Assembly (NCBI RefSeq): GCF_900625095.1
Contig: NZ_LR130760.1
Span: forward strand, 3,076,090 to 3,140,089
Direction: 5' to 3'
Source: Acinetobacter ihumii
GTDB lineage: Bacteria; Pseudomonadota; Gammaproteobacteria; Pseudomonadales; Moraxellaceae
DNA: 64,000 nucleotides
The notes below the pieces were generated by a model. That model did no database searches and was not told the origin of the DNA. It was given only the letters and a program-made list of their open reading frames with translations. Of the stretch, positions 37,809 to 46,450 are shown in pieces. Position numbers and translations under genes: made by a program. Each line of letters opens with the position of its first letter. Position 1 is the stretch's first letter.

Positions 37809-38303
37809 TTAGTCTTGTAGCCAAGGCAACTGATGAATACGCCAGCCATTACTGCTATTCCGCTGTTGTTGTTCGTTTAAATCTCCCTCAAAACCTTCAA
37901 GTACATTATAAATATGCTCAAAACCTGCGTTGAAAGCAGCCTCTGCGGCCAGAGCAGAACGTTTCCCACTGCGACAGAGCAGTAAAATGGTCGCGTCTTT
38001 CCCGACTTTATTTTCCAGTTCTTTGATGAAACGCGGATTACGATTAAATGAAGTGCCTGTCGCCCAAGCGACATGAACACTTTCTGGCACATAGCCCACA
38101 AATTTACGTTCTTCATTGGTACGAACATCGACAAGAATGGCCTGATCATGTTCAACCAAATACCATGCATCTGCTGGTGTGACGCTACCGGTAAAATCCA
38201 GCTCATGTTCTTGGGCATATTGCTGTGCTTTGTTTAAAATTTCTTCTACATTGCGATCAGCTAATATTGGGGTGGAATGTAAATTGTTGAGTTTGGCATT
38301 CAT
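37809..38303 (-). CDS. Rhodanese-like sulfurtransferase
   Basis: 164 residues. One rhodanese domain with active loop CRSGKRS (C110 to S116) and an N-terminal helical leader of about 40 residues. It moves sulfane sulfur as a cysteine persulfide. First gene of the minus-strand encapsulin locus, 69 bp before the serine acetyltransferase gene; AAGGA lies eight bases before the ATG. In this setting it may handle sulfur entering or leaving the compartment. No signal peptide, so cytoplasmic. Confidence 0.9.
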   Translation of the reverse strand: MNAKLNNLHSTPILADRNVEEILNKAQQYAQEHELDFTGSVTPADAWYLVEHDQAILVDVRTNEERKFVGYVPESVHVAWATGTSFNRNPRFIKELENKVGKDATILLLCRSGKRSALAAEAAFNAGFEHIYNVLEGFEGDLNEQQQRNSSNGWRIHQLPWLQD

Positions 38304-38460
38304 GGTCAGATCCTTAAAAAAACTATCCAGATCATTGGATTGATTTGAATGCTACGCCTGATTACTTATTCTTAAAAATAAATAAATTGCATGTCTATAT
38401 ACTAAATTTTCATAAATTGATTTGGATAAAATAAAAACTTCATCAAGATGGTCTTGCCTC

Positions 38461-38466
38461 TATAAT
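38461..38466 (+). promoter_or_regulatory. Putative -10 element for the MoeB-like gene
   Basis: A perfect TATAAT with no good -35. Transcription would start near 38473, after the TTG codon at 38468, which supports the GTG at 38501 as the translation start. Confidence 0.4.
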
Positions 38467-38500
38467 ATTGGCTAAGCGAACACATAAGGGCATTATTCCT

Positions 38501-39310
38501 GTGAATGATATTTCCAATACTGAACTTGAACTCAGTGATGACGAAATGCATCTGTATAGCCGACAGATTTTATTGGACGGTTGGGATATTGAGGCTCAGG
38601 AAAGATTAAAACTTGCCAATGTTTTGATTGTCGGTGCCGGCGGAATTGGCTGTAGCAGTGCTGAATTATTGGCGCGTGCAGGCGTGGGTAAACTAACCAT
38701 TGTTGATGCAGATACGATAGAAACCAGTAACTTACAACGGCAAATGGCGTTCACTCCGCATGATATCGGTCAGTTTAAAGCTGAAGTTTTGGCAAAACGC
38801 TTAACGATGCTGAATCCGCATATTCAAGTCGAATATGTCATTGCAAAACTGAACGAAATAAATGCTGATGAATGGATTCAATCGCAGGATGTTGTATTGG
38901 ATGGTTGTGATAATTTTACAACACGGTATTTAGTTAACGCTGTATGTAAAAAATATGCTGTTCCCCTCATTAGTGCTTCTGCCATTGGTTTTCAGGGACA
39001 ACTATTGATGGTGGATGCAGATTCAGCTTGTTATGAATGTTTATTTCCCAAAGAACAACATGCCAATGAAGGTTTACGTTGTGCTGAATCAGGCGTATTG
39101 GCAAGCACCCCTGTCATGATTGCGTCATTACAAGCACATCACACATTGTTGTTTTTAGGTCTAAATTTAACCCCTTTAAAAAGTAAACTTTTACTTTGGG
39201 ATGGTTTAACCCTTAAACAGCGTATTCTTCATTTTGAAAAAGATACAAATTGCCCAACTTGTCAGGCAAGTTTATCGGTAAACTCATTGAAGTTTGATAC
39301 ACTGCCTTGA
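38501..39310 (+). CDS. MoeB/ThiF-family E1-like adenylyltransferase
   Basis: 269 residues from GTG 38501; a TTG at 38468 would add 11 residues but lies before the inferred transcript start. The ATP-binding motif VLIVGAGGIGCSSAELLARAGVG, the NLQRQ motif, the DGCDNF motif, the active-site region RCAESGV and zinc pairs CYEC and CPTC are present. The enzyme adenylates the C-terminal glycine of a ubiquitin-like sulfur carrier (MoaD or ThiS). No carrier gene is nearby. It is divergent from the encapsulin locus, where a rhodanese and desulfurase could supply sulfur; this link is inference. MoeB versus ThiF cannot be decided. Confidence 0.82.
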   Translation: MNDISNTELELSDDEMHLYSRQILLDGWDIEAQERLKLANVLIVGAGGIGCSSAELLARAGVGKLTIVDADTIETSNLQRQMAFTPHDIGQFKAEVLAKRLTMLNPHIQVEYVIAKLNEINADEWIQSQDVVLDGCDNFTTRYLVNAVCKKYAVPLISASAIGFQGQLLMVDADSACYECLFPKEQHANEGLRCAESGVLASTPVMIASLQAHHTLLFLGLNLTPLKSKLLLWDGLTLKQRILHFEKDTNCPTCQASLSVNSLKFDTLP

Positions 39311-39332
39311 TGAACTCAACACATTAAATGAT

Positions 39333-40631
39333 ATGAAAAAAAATATTCTATTTGACGGGCTACGTTCCGTTGCCCGTATTGGTGAGACTGCTGTGGTTGC
39401 TGCCAAAGCAGGCATTAAATACGCCACTGAAAAGCCAAGTAATGCCAAACTCATGCGTGAGACATTCGAGTCTTTAGGTTCGACTTATATTAAATTAGGT
39501 CAGTTTATTGCCAGCACACCTTCACTTTTCCCGCGTGAATATGTCGAGGAGTTTCAAGGCTGTCTGGATCAAACCCCAACTTTACCGTTTAGCTATATTC
39601 AAGAGGTTTTGGCGACTGAGTTTGCGGGTCGTAATTTAAATGAAATTTTTGCCTCGATAGATGAAACGCCACTGGCTTCAGCCTCTATTGCACAAGTGCA
39701 TGCTGCAAAACTTACGACTGGCGAGAATGTCGTTATTAAAGTGCAAAAACCCGGTGTGGAAACGATCTTATATACCGATTTGAACGTGGTACATTGGGCC
39801 ACCAAGATGCTGGAAAAAGCCATTCCAAAGGTTAAGTTTGCTTCACTGTCTGAAATTGTGGACGAAATTAAAACACGTATGGTACGTGAAGTTGATTTCA
39901 TTGAAGAAGCACAAAATCTGGATGATTTCGTTGAATATTTACAGATCAGTAATAATCAGGCTGCGACTGCACCGAAAGTTTATCATCAATTTTCAACCCG
40001 CCGTGTCCTCACCATGGAACGCTTATACGGTGTGTCTTTAACGGATTTTGATGTGGTGAAAAAATACGCCAAAGATCCATCACAAGTATTAATTACTGCC
40101 ATGAATACGTGGTTTGGTAGTTTAATGCTGTGTAAAAGCTTCCATGCAGACTTGCATGCGGGTAATCTCATGTTGCTTGAAGATGGACGCATTGGTTTCA
40201 TTGACTTTGGAATCGTCGGGCAATTAAATCCTGATGTATGGACCGCGTGTTTGGCATTTATGGATGCTTTGCAGAAAACCGATTACACTGCAATGGCTGA
40301 AAATATGTTGAAAATGGGCATGACCCATACCAAAATTGATACCAATGTTTTGGCACGTGATCTTGAGCGATTATTCAGTGGCGTATTACTTGCTGATCCA
40401 CAGGAAATTTTGACTTCAAAACCTTCTGATTTAAATGACATCATGTTGGATATGGTAGCAGTGGGTGAACGTCACGGAATTAAATTCCCACGTGATTTTG
40501 CCTTATTGTTCAAACAAATGCTGTATTTTGATCGTTTTATGCGCGTCCTTGCGCCATATACCGATATTTATGCAGACCAGCGTTTGAAAATGGTTCAAAC
40601 TATAGAACCGCAATTGTTGTTTAAACATTAA
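39333..40631 (+). CDS. ABC1/UbiB-family atypical kinase (second copy)
   Basis: Start at ATG 39333 (MKKNILFDGL), 432 residues; an upstream TTG inside the MoeB-like gene is unlikely. Motifs: KLGQF (family KxGQ), SIAQVHAA, VIKVQKPG and GFIDFGIV. No C-terminal transmembrane helices as in UbiB of E. coli. It begins 22 bases after the E1 gene and is followed closely by folB. Role uncertain: ubiquinone synthesis or membrane lipid homeostasis. Confidence 0.88.
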   Translation: MKKNILFDGLRSVARIGETAVVAAKAGIKYATEKPSNAKLMRETFESLGSTYIKLGQFIASTPSLFPREYVEEFQGCLDQTPTLPFSYIQEVLATEFAGRNLNEIFASIDETPLASASIAQVHAAKLTTGENVVIKVQKPGVETILYTDLNVVHWATKMLEKAIPKVKFASLSEIVDEIKTRMVREVDFIEEAQNLDDFVEYLQISNNQAATAPKVYHQFSTRRVLTMERLYGVSLTDFDVVKKYAKDPSQVLITAMNTWFGSLMLCKSFHADLHAGNLMLLEDGRIGFIDFGIVGQLNPDVWTACLAFMDALQKTDYTAMAENMLKMGMTHTKIDTNVLARDLERLFSGVLLADPQEILTSKPSDLNDIMLDMVAVGERHGIKFPRDFALLFKQMLYFDRFMRVLAPYTDIYADQRLKMVQTIEPQLLFKH

Positions 40632-40648
40632 GTTTGAGTTGGATCACC

Positions 40649-41029
40649 ATGGATGCCATTGTTATTGAAGGTTTAAAGGTCAATACTGTGATTGGCTGTT
40701 TCAATTGGGAACGACAAATTCTTCAACCTTTAATGTTGGATTTAACCATTCATGTTGATTTGAACCAAGCAGCACAATCAGATGAGCTAGAAGATACCTT
40801 AAACTATGCCCAGATTTGTGAACTTGCGGCGCAAACCATTCAAAAAGCACAGCCTAAATTAATTGAACATGCCGCTCATTTGGTTTTGAATGTGCTTTTT
40901 GAGACATTTTCAGCGATTCATTCTATTATTATTACCATTCGTAAGCCTGCCATTATTGCAGAAGCCAATTCTGTAGGAATTCGCCTTGAACGCCAACGAA
41001 ACGATTTTCGCCCTCGCACTGGCGAGTAA
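40649..41029 (+). CDS. folB: Dihydroneopterin aldolase
   Basis: 126 residues from ATG 40649 (MDAIVIEGLKVNTVIGCF). It cleaves dihydroneopterin to hydroxymethyl-dihydropterin in folate synthesis. The family elements WER, LNYAQICELA and IEHAAHLVL, and the C-terminal KPAIIAEANSVGIRLER, are present. It overlaps the downstream HPPK-like gene by 44 bases. Confidence 0.92.
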   Translation: MDAIVIEGLKVNTVIGCFNWERQILQPLMLDLTIHVDLNQAAQSDELEDTLNYAQICELAAQTIQKAQPKLIEHAAHLVLNVLFETFSAIHSIIITIRKPAIIAEANSVGIRLERQRNDFRPRTGE

Positions 41030-41471
41030 TCTGAATCCAGAACAACATTTTCAGGTTGCCTACCAAACCATTTTGTCTTGGGGAGAGGTGCAATTCTCGC
41101 ATATTTATCAAATTCCGTGCCGTGACGGCGTGGGGGCAGATTACTGGAATTCGGCTTGTTTGCTTAAATCCTCAAAAACAAAATCACAGCTTGAAATTGC
41201 GCTCAAACAACTTGAAACGGCATCGGGTCGGATTCGACCCTCACATCAAATTTCTTTGGATGTTGATTTGATTGCTTGGGGAAATAGTTTAGAGAAAATG
41301 CAGTTTAATCCCAAAAAAATGCCGCTGGCTGTGGATGTCAAAATTCCATTGTCTGAACTGTGGAATCATTCAACTTTGCATGTTGCTGGAAGCCATTTCC
41401 CAAAAGTTGATGTTCACAGCGATGTTCAGAGCAACGCTCACATTCAGACGAATATTCAAGTCGTCGAATAA
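40986..41471 (+). CDS. Divergent HPPK (FolK)-like protein
   Basis: 161 residues, starting at TTG 40986 within folB. It has no ATG in this region; the start is supported by ASNL matching the GSNL motif of HPPK. HPPK moves pyrophosphate from ATP to hydroxymethyl-dihydropterin. The metal-binding pair survives in LDVDLIAWG. The conserved R-x-x-P-R segment before it and the PHPR...FV.PL stretch after it are changed. The C-terminus is a Gln/Val/His-rich tail. It may be a low-activity or repurposed paralogue. Confidence 0.7.
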   Translation: MNANETIFALALASNLNPEQHFQVAYQTILSWGEVQFSHIYQIPCRDGVGADYWNSACLLKSSKTKSQLEIALKQLETASGRIRPSHQISLDVDLIAWGNSLEKMQFNPKKMPLAVDVKIPLSELWNHSTLHVAGSHFPKVDVHSDVQSNAHIQTNIQVVE

Positions 41472-41523
41472 ACATTTAGCAAAAGATTTTCAACATACCA
41501 GCAGCCTTTTGCTATCTAGCAAG

Positions 41524-42159
41524 TCAAACGTAATAACTGGTTTTGGTCATTAACTTTGAAATTGCGGTCATAGTGATTTTGACAGGAAAAGGTAAATCAA
41601 CACCACCTGCATGCAAGGCAGTATCGCGATGATGTAATTCATCTTCATTCATCTGCTCTAATATGCGTTTTGACCGCTGATCATAAGCGGGTAATTGATT
41701 TAAATGATCAATCAAATGCGCACTCACTTGACGCTCGGTTTCTGCAACAAAGCCCAAGCTGTATTTATCACCTGCAATGCCTGCAATTGCACCCATGCCA
41801 AATGAAAGACCATACCAGATCGGGTTGAGTAAACTTGGTACACTGTCTAGCTCTTTTAAACGATCTTCACACCAAGCCAGATGATCTTGTTCCTCAATAG
41901 CAGCTTGTTCCATTTCACGGCGTACATTGGGGAGTTTTGCAGTCAGCGCTTGACCATGATAAAGCGCTTGAGCACAGACTTCACCGCTATGGTTGACGCG
42001 CATTAATCCAGCCACATGACGCGCATCACTGACAGTGAGCGGTGCATCAGTTTGTTCGGCTGGATTACTGCGATGCGCCGCAGTTGCACCAGGAACTAAA
42101 CTTCTTAATGCCTGATCGAAAGAGTTGATCAGTCGGTCGATACCCGTAAAGTGACGCAT
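41524..42159 (-). CDS. coq7: 2-octaprenyl-3-methyl-6-methoxy-1,4-benzoquinol hydroxylase
   Basis: Di-iron hydroxylase for the penultimate step of ubiquinone synthesis, at the membrane. Start at 42159 (MRHFTGIDRL), nine bases after GGAGG and just after the upstream transporter stop. 211 residues. Iron ligands E60, E90, H93, E142, E174 and H177 are present, with the two ExxH motifs EEQDH and DELHH. The gene is convergent with the HPPK-like gene; a weak hairpin (AGCAAAAG 41478-41485, CTTTTGCT 41506-41513) lies between them. Confidence 0.95.
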   Translation of the reverse strand: MRHFTGIDRLINSFDQALRSLVPGATAAHRSNPAEQTDAPLTVSDARHVAGLMRVNHSGEVCAQALYHGQALTAKLPNVRREMEQAAIEEQDHLAWCEDRLKELDSVPSLLNPIWYGLSFGMGAIAGIAGDKYSLGFVAETERQVSAHLIDHLNQLPAYDQRSKRILEQMNEDELHHRDTALHAGGVDLPFPVKITMTAISKLMTKTSYYV

Positions 42160-42163
42160 GGAA

Positions 42164-43483
42164 TTAATCCTCCAGAGAAGCATGTGCTGAATTTAACATA
42201 GGCGGCAACTTACGTAGTAACCAAACTGAAAAAATAGCACTCAAGACAGCTGTAATAATAAAAAGAATTTTAATGTCAATTTTTAAAATACTTAAAATAA
42301 TAATCGAGAATATTGCTGATGACACCATAAATACAGCATTTAAAATATTGTTTGCAGCCACCACACGAGCCCGGTGTGAGCGCGGTGAATAAGCCTGCAT
42401 CATGGCATAAAGGGGAACAATATAAAATCCACCACTAATACCCAACAATGTGACTGCAAGCATGACATGATAATACACCCAGCCCGATGTAAACATCTCT
42501 TTTAAAGATAGTAATGCTCCGGTTTTTTCAGGAACAAAGGCCAGGCTTGCAGCTAAATACAATGCAAATAAGCTCAACCCGACAGCACCAATTGGTACCA
42601 TTTTAATATTGAGTTCTGAACCACCAATTTTACGGCACAGTAATGAACCGACTCCAATCCCCACGGAGAAAAACGTCAGGAGCAGACTCACTACATTTTC
42701 CGAGGCATGTAAATTTTGCTGAGTGAGTTGTGGAATTTGAGTCAGATAAGTCGCACCATAAAACCAATACCATGAGTTACCAAGCAAAATCGTAAAAATT
42801 AAAGGAATACTTTTGGCATATTTTATAGTTTGAAAACTGGTTCTAAAGAAATTCCAGTCAATTTTTAAATCAGGTTCGGCAATTTTCTGGGGAAGAATAA
42901 AGCGGCTACACACATAACCAATCACCGCAATACTCACTACGGTCAAACTAATCCAGACTAAATTGCCATTGGATGATGAAATTACCGCACCGCCTAAAAT
43001 CATACCGAGTAAAATTGCAATTGAAGTGCCAGACTGAAATAAAGCATTACCTGACATCAGCTCATTAGGCTTTAAAATTTCAGGTAAAATCGCGTATTTT
43101 ATCGGTCCAAAAAAGGTGGAATGTACGCCCATTAAAAATAACGCCACCATCAATAACACCAAATGACCAGTAATAAAACCAACTGAACCAATGAGCATGA
43201 TGATAATTTCAAGCACTTTAATGGCACGAACTAGGCTCGCTCGTTCGTATTTGTCTGCAATTTGACCTGCGGTCGCAGAGAAAATGAAATAAGGCAAAAT
43301 AAATAACAGCGCAGCCAGATTATTCAGTGTACTGATACTGGCGGACTGCTGGCTAATCAGTCCATAAGTAATGACCAGCAGTAAGGCTTGCTTGTAGACA
43401 TTGTCGTTTAACGCACCAAAAAACTGCGTTAAAAACATGGGCAAAAATCGATGTGATGTTAAGAGATTGTTATCATTTTTCAT
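42164..43483 (-). CDS. MFS transporter, LplT-like
   Basis: 439 residues, about 12 transmembrane helices. The start FLPMFLTQFFGALNDNVYKQALL and TFFGPIKYAILPEIL match lysophospholipid transporters (LplT and the transporter half of fused transporter/acyltransferase proteins). No acyltransferase is fused or adjacent, unlike E. coli lplT-aas. It overlaps no gene but its stop lies four bases before the coq7 start. Substrate inferred only. Confidence 0.82.
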   Translation of the reverse strand: MKNDNNLLTSHRFLPMFLTQFFGALNDNVYKQALLLVITYGLISQQSASISTLNNLAALLFILPYFIFSATAGQIADKYERASLVRAIKVLEIIIMLIGSVGFITGHLVLLMVALFLMGVHSTFFGPIKYAILPEILKPNELMSGNALFQSGTSIAILLGMILGGAVISSSNGNLVWISLTVVSIAVIGYVCSRFILPQKIAEPDLKIDWNFFRTSFQTIKYAKSIPLIFTILLGNSWYWFYGATYLTQIPQLTQQNLHASENVVSLLLTFFSVGIGVGSLLCRKIGGSELNIKMVPIGAVGLSLFALYLAASLAFVPEKTGALLSLKEMFTSGWVYYHVMLAVTLLGISGGFYIVPLYAMMQAYSPRSHRARVVAANNILNAVFMVSSAIFSIIILSILKIDIKILFIITAVLSAIFSVWLLRKLPPMLNSAHASLED

Positions 43484-43649
43484 AGGTTGAACTTCATTGC
43501 GATTTATTAAGAAATGTGATCAATTTGTTAAAGTGCCTTGAAAATCATGTATGATAATTTTGAGCGGTTGATACAATGAAAATTCAATAGATTTCCATGT
43601 GTTTATATACATTAAAGCTATTCCGATTAAAATAAGTTTAGAGTTTTAC

Positions 43650-46427
43650 ATGCTTGCGAATATTAAATTTAGACATACAACTCTTGCCCAATCTGTACGT
43701 TTTATTTTAAATGTAGAGGGGATGAATAAACTCATTTGCTCAGGAGTGCTATTGAGTTTTTCTATTTCACCTCTTGTCTATGCGCAAGCACCGACATTAG
43801 AGCCAGTATCTTCTAGTTTAAGTCAAAGTTTAAAATCTGAAAATCAAATTATAGCGTCAGCACCTACACCATCAGATTCTACAGCCTCTACAACAGCACC
43901 ATCTGATCTAACACCAACATCACAGCAAAATTCTGTTCATCCGTCAGGTGTCAATTCATCTGTCAATGCTACTCAAATGTCGGCTCAACAAAATGATAGT
44001 GAGGCTTTATTACAGCAACAGGAACAGATTTCCAACAAGATTGAGGCATTTAAACCGATTGAGTTTGAAGACCTTCAGGATTTGCCAGAGACTCAGGTCG
44101 ATGCCAGTATGGCCAATGAGATTTTTAAAGTTGCAGAAGAAGCCAAGCAGGAAGCGGCAAATGCGAGAAGTGCAAGTCCGGCTTCAGCTCAAACCAATGT
44201 AAACAGTCCGACGCAACAAGAACTGGCACAGATCAATCAGGCTCCTGTAAATATTGATAATCTGATGCAGGAAATTCAATCAGATAAGCAAATTGTGGTG
44301 GAAGCAAATACCTCAGGACGTACTTTAGAGGATGTAGCTGAAGTAGAAAGTGCGCGAGATAATGAAAAGGTCGGATTTTTTAGACGTATTCTTTACAAAA
44401 TTAGACCTGCACGTAATTTTAATACTGCTAAACCAGAACCTCGTATTTCTGCCGAAGTGGTCGGCGCGCCAGACGACTTGGCAGAAAATATACGGGCTAA
44501 ACTATCAAGTTATACGCAAGAAGCATTTGGAGACTTTAACGCAGCATTACCGCAATTACGTAACCTGAGTAATCAGGCAGCGCAGGCTGTGGGCTATTAC
44601 AATGCTAAATTTACTTTTGAAAAGCTCAGTGATCGTCAGGTTAAAGTAACGGTAGTGCCGAATAATCCTGTGAAAGTCGAAGAACAAAATATTGAATTTT
44701 CTGGTGAAGGCGCAAACACACCGCAGTTCCAGGTGATTCGTTTGGTGCCAGACTTGGATGTCGGCGATATTTTGAATCATGGTCAATATGAACAAACCAA
44801 GAGTCGTATTGTAGAATCGGCATCGGACAATGGTTATTTTGATGCATATTGGCGTTTACACGATGTGCGAGTGAAGCAACCTGAAGACACCGCTGCAATT
44901 AATCTAAAATACGAAACGGGCGAACGTTATAAATTGGGCGATGTCGAGTTTAGGATGAGTGATCCTAATAAACCTTTGCCTTTAAAAATGAAAGTCTTAC
45001 GTAGCATGATGCCTTGGAAAGACGGGGATGACTATACGTTTTGGCGTGTGAATACACTTGCAAATAATTTAACCAATGCCAGATATTTTAATTACACGCT
45101 TGTCGATACTGTTAAACCTGATCCTATTGAAAAACCACTGGAATTACCCCCTGATATCCAGACCTTGGTCGATCAACAAAGAGTTGAAGAACAACAGGTG
45201 GCTCAAATTAAACAATCGGATGCGCAATCTGGTCAGGAAGTCAAACAAAATGTAATTGATGAAAGTGAATTCGCAGGTACGAAAGAAGCAGGCGATGAAG
45301 ATCAGAATTTGCGTGTCATGCGTGAGCGTCAGGAAAAAAAGCAGTCTGAAATGGAGGTATTGCAGGACAAAGCACGCCAGGAAAAGAAAGTTCCTGTCAT
45401 TGTGACCTTAAATGCGGATCGTTTGAATAGTGTAGAAACGGGGATTGGTTATGGTACGGATACCGAATTTCGTATTCGTACGCAATATCGACGTGCCATT
45501 GTGAATAGTCTTGGACATTCTTTCGATGCCAACCTTGAACTCTCTAAAATTCGTCAATCACTAGATGGTCGCTATAGCATTCCTTATAACGATCCAATTA
45601 ATGACTATATCAATATTGTTGGGGGCTATGAGCGCGAAGACCGTGATGATATTGGCCCTGATGTAACACTGGAAACCGAATCTGCTGTTTTAGGTGCTGA
45701 ACGGATTATTAAAAATCCATTAGGAGGTTGGCAGCATAGTTTTGGTTTTCGTTATCGTCTGGATCGCTTGACTCAACATGGTGTAGTCGACAATGACGAT
45801 ATTCCCGATGCTTTTAAAGTTCCAGGTTCGGATGCAGAACAAGAAGCATTGTTGTTTGGATATGAATTATCCAAGACCATAAGTAATAATAACATTAACC
45901 CAACGCGTGGTTTTAAACAAAGCTACAAAGTTGAATTAGGCAGTGAGTCACTTTTGTCAGATGCCAACATGGCAATTTTGACTGCTGGCTGGCGTTTTAT
46001 TTATTCTTTGGGTGAAAATGCAGATCATCAATTTATTGGTCGTTCCGATTTAAGTTATATCTTTACTGATGATTTTGACAAAGTTCCTTATAATTTACGG
46101 TTCTTCGCGGGCGGTGATCAGACCATACGCGGCTTTGATTATAAGAGTCTATCCCCTGAAGAATACGGCTACAAAGTAGGTGGGCAAGCATTGGCGATTG
46201 GTTCTTTGGAATATAATTATCAATTTAAAGATGGCTGGCGCGCTGCAATTTTTTCAGATGTGGGGAATGCTTATGATGAAAAATTTAAAAATGATACGGA
46301 ATACAGTGTAGGTGTGGGCATTCGCTGGCGATCACCGATTGGTCCGATTCGACTGGATGTTGCATCAGGAATCTCTGATGAAAACCATCCAATTCGATTG
46401 CATTTCTTTATTGGTTCACAACTTTAA
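43650..46427 (+). CDS. tamA: TamA: outer membrane assembly protein, Omp85 family
   Basis: 925 residues from ATG 43650; ATG 43722 would give 901 residues with a compact signal peptide ending LVYA-QA. It works with TamB in inserting outer-membrane proteins and in lipid transport. A Ser/Thr/Gln-rich N-terminal extension (about 45-265) precedes the POTRA domains, and a charged Gln/Glu/Lys-rich insertion (about 486-578) interrupts the last POTRA before IVTLNADRLNSVETGIGYG. The C-terminal beta-barrel shows FAGGDQTIRGFDY, the conserved VRGF-like motif. E. coli TamA is 577 residues, so this is much enlarged. Confidence 0.9.
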   Translation: MLANIKFRHTTLAQSVRFILNVEGMNKLICSGVLLSFSISPLVYAQAPTLEPVSSSLSQSLKSENQIIASAPTPSDSTASTTAPSDLTPTSQQNSVHPSGVNSSVNATQMSAQQNDSEALLQQQEQISNKIEAFKPIEFEDLQDLPETQVDASMANEIFKVAEEAKQEAANARSASPASAQTNVNSPTQQELAQINQAPVNIDNLMQEIQSDKQIVVEANTSGRTLEDVAEVESARDNEKVGFFRRILYKIRPARNFNTAKPEPRISAEVVGAPDDLAENIRAKLSSYTQEAFGDFNAALPQLRNLSNQAAQAVGYYNAKFTFEKLSDRQVKVTVVPNNPVKVEEQNIEFSGEGANTPQFQVIRLVPDLDVGDILNHGQYEQTKSRIVESASDNGYFDAYWRLHDVRVKQPEDTAAINLKYETGERYKLGDVEFRMSDPNKPLPLKMKVLRSMMPWKDGDDYTFWRVNTLANNLTNARYFNYTLVDTVKPDPIEKPLELPPDIQTLVDQQRVEEQQVAQIKQSDAQSGQEVKQNVIDESEFAGTKEAGDEDQNLRVMRERQEKKQSEMEVLQDKARQEKKVPVIVTLNADRLNSVETGIGYGTDTEFRIRTQYRRAIVNSLGHSFDANLELSKIRQSLDGRYSIPYNDPINDYINIVGGYEREDRDDIGPDVTLETESAVLGAERIIKNPLGGWQHSFGFRYRLDRLTQHGVVDNDDIPDAFKVPGSDAEQEALLFGYELSKTISNNNINPTRGFKQSYKVELGSESLLSDANMAILTAGWRFIYSLGENADHQFIGRSDLSYIFTDDFDKVPYNLRFFAGGDQTIRGFDYKSLSPEEYGYKVGGQALAIGSLEYNYQFKDGWRAAIFSDVGNAYDEKFKNDTEYSVGVGIRWRSPIGPIRLDVASGISDENHPIRLHFFIGSQL

Positions 46428-46450
46428 AATAAATTTGATTCAGGATTATT

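Noticed and set aside
38468..38500. TTG start for the MoeB-like gene
   Set aside because: It precedes the transcription start predicted from the TATAAT at 38461; the GTG at 38501 fits better.
44641..44898. Minus-strand open frame in tamA
   Set aside because: Antisense to the conserved POTRA region, no independent signals.
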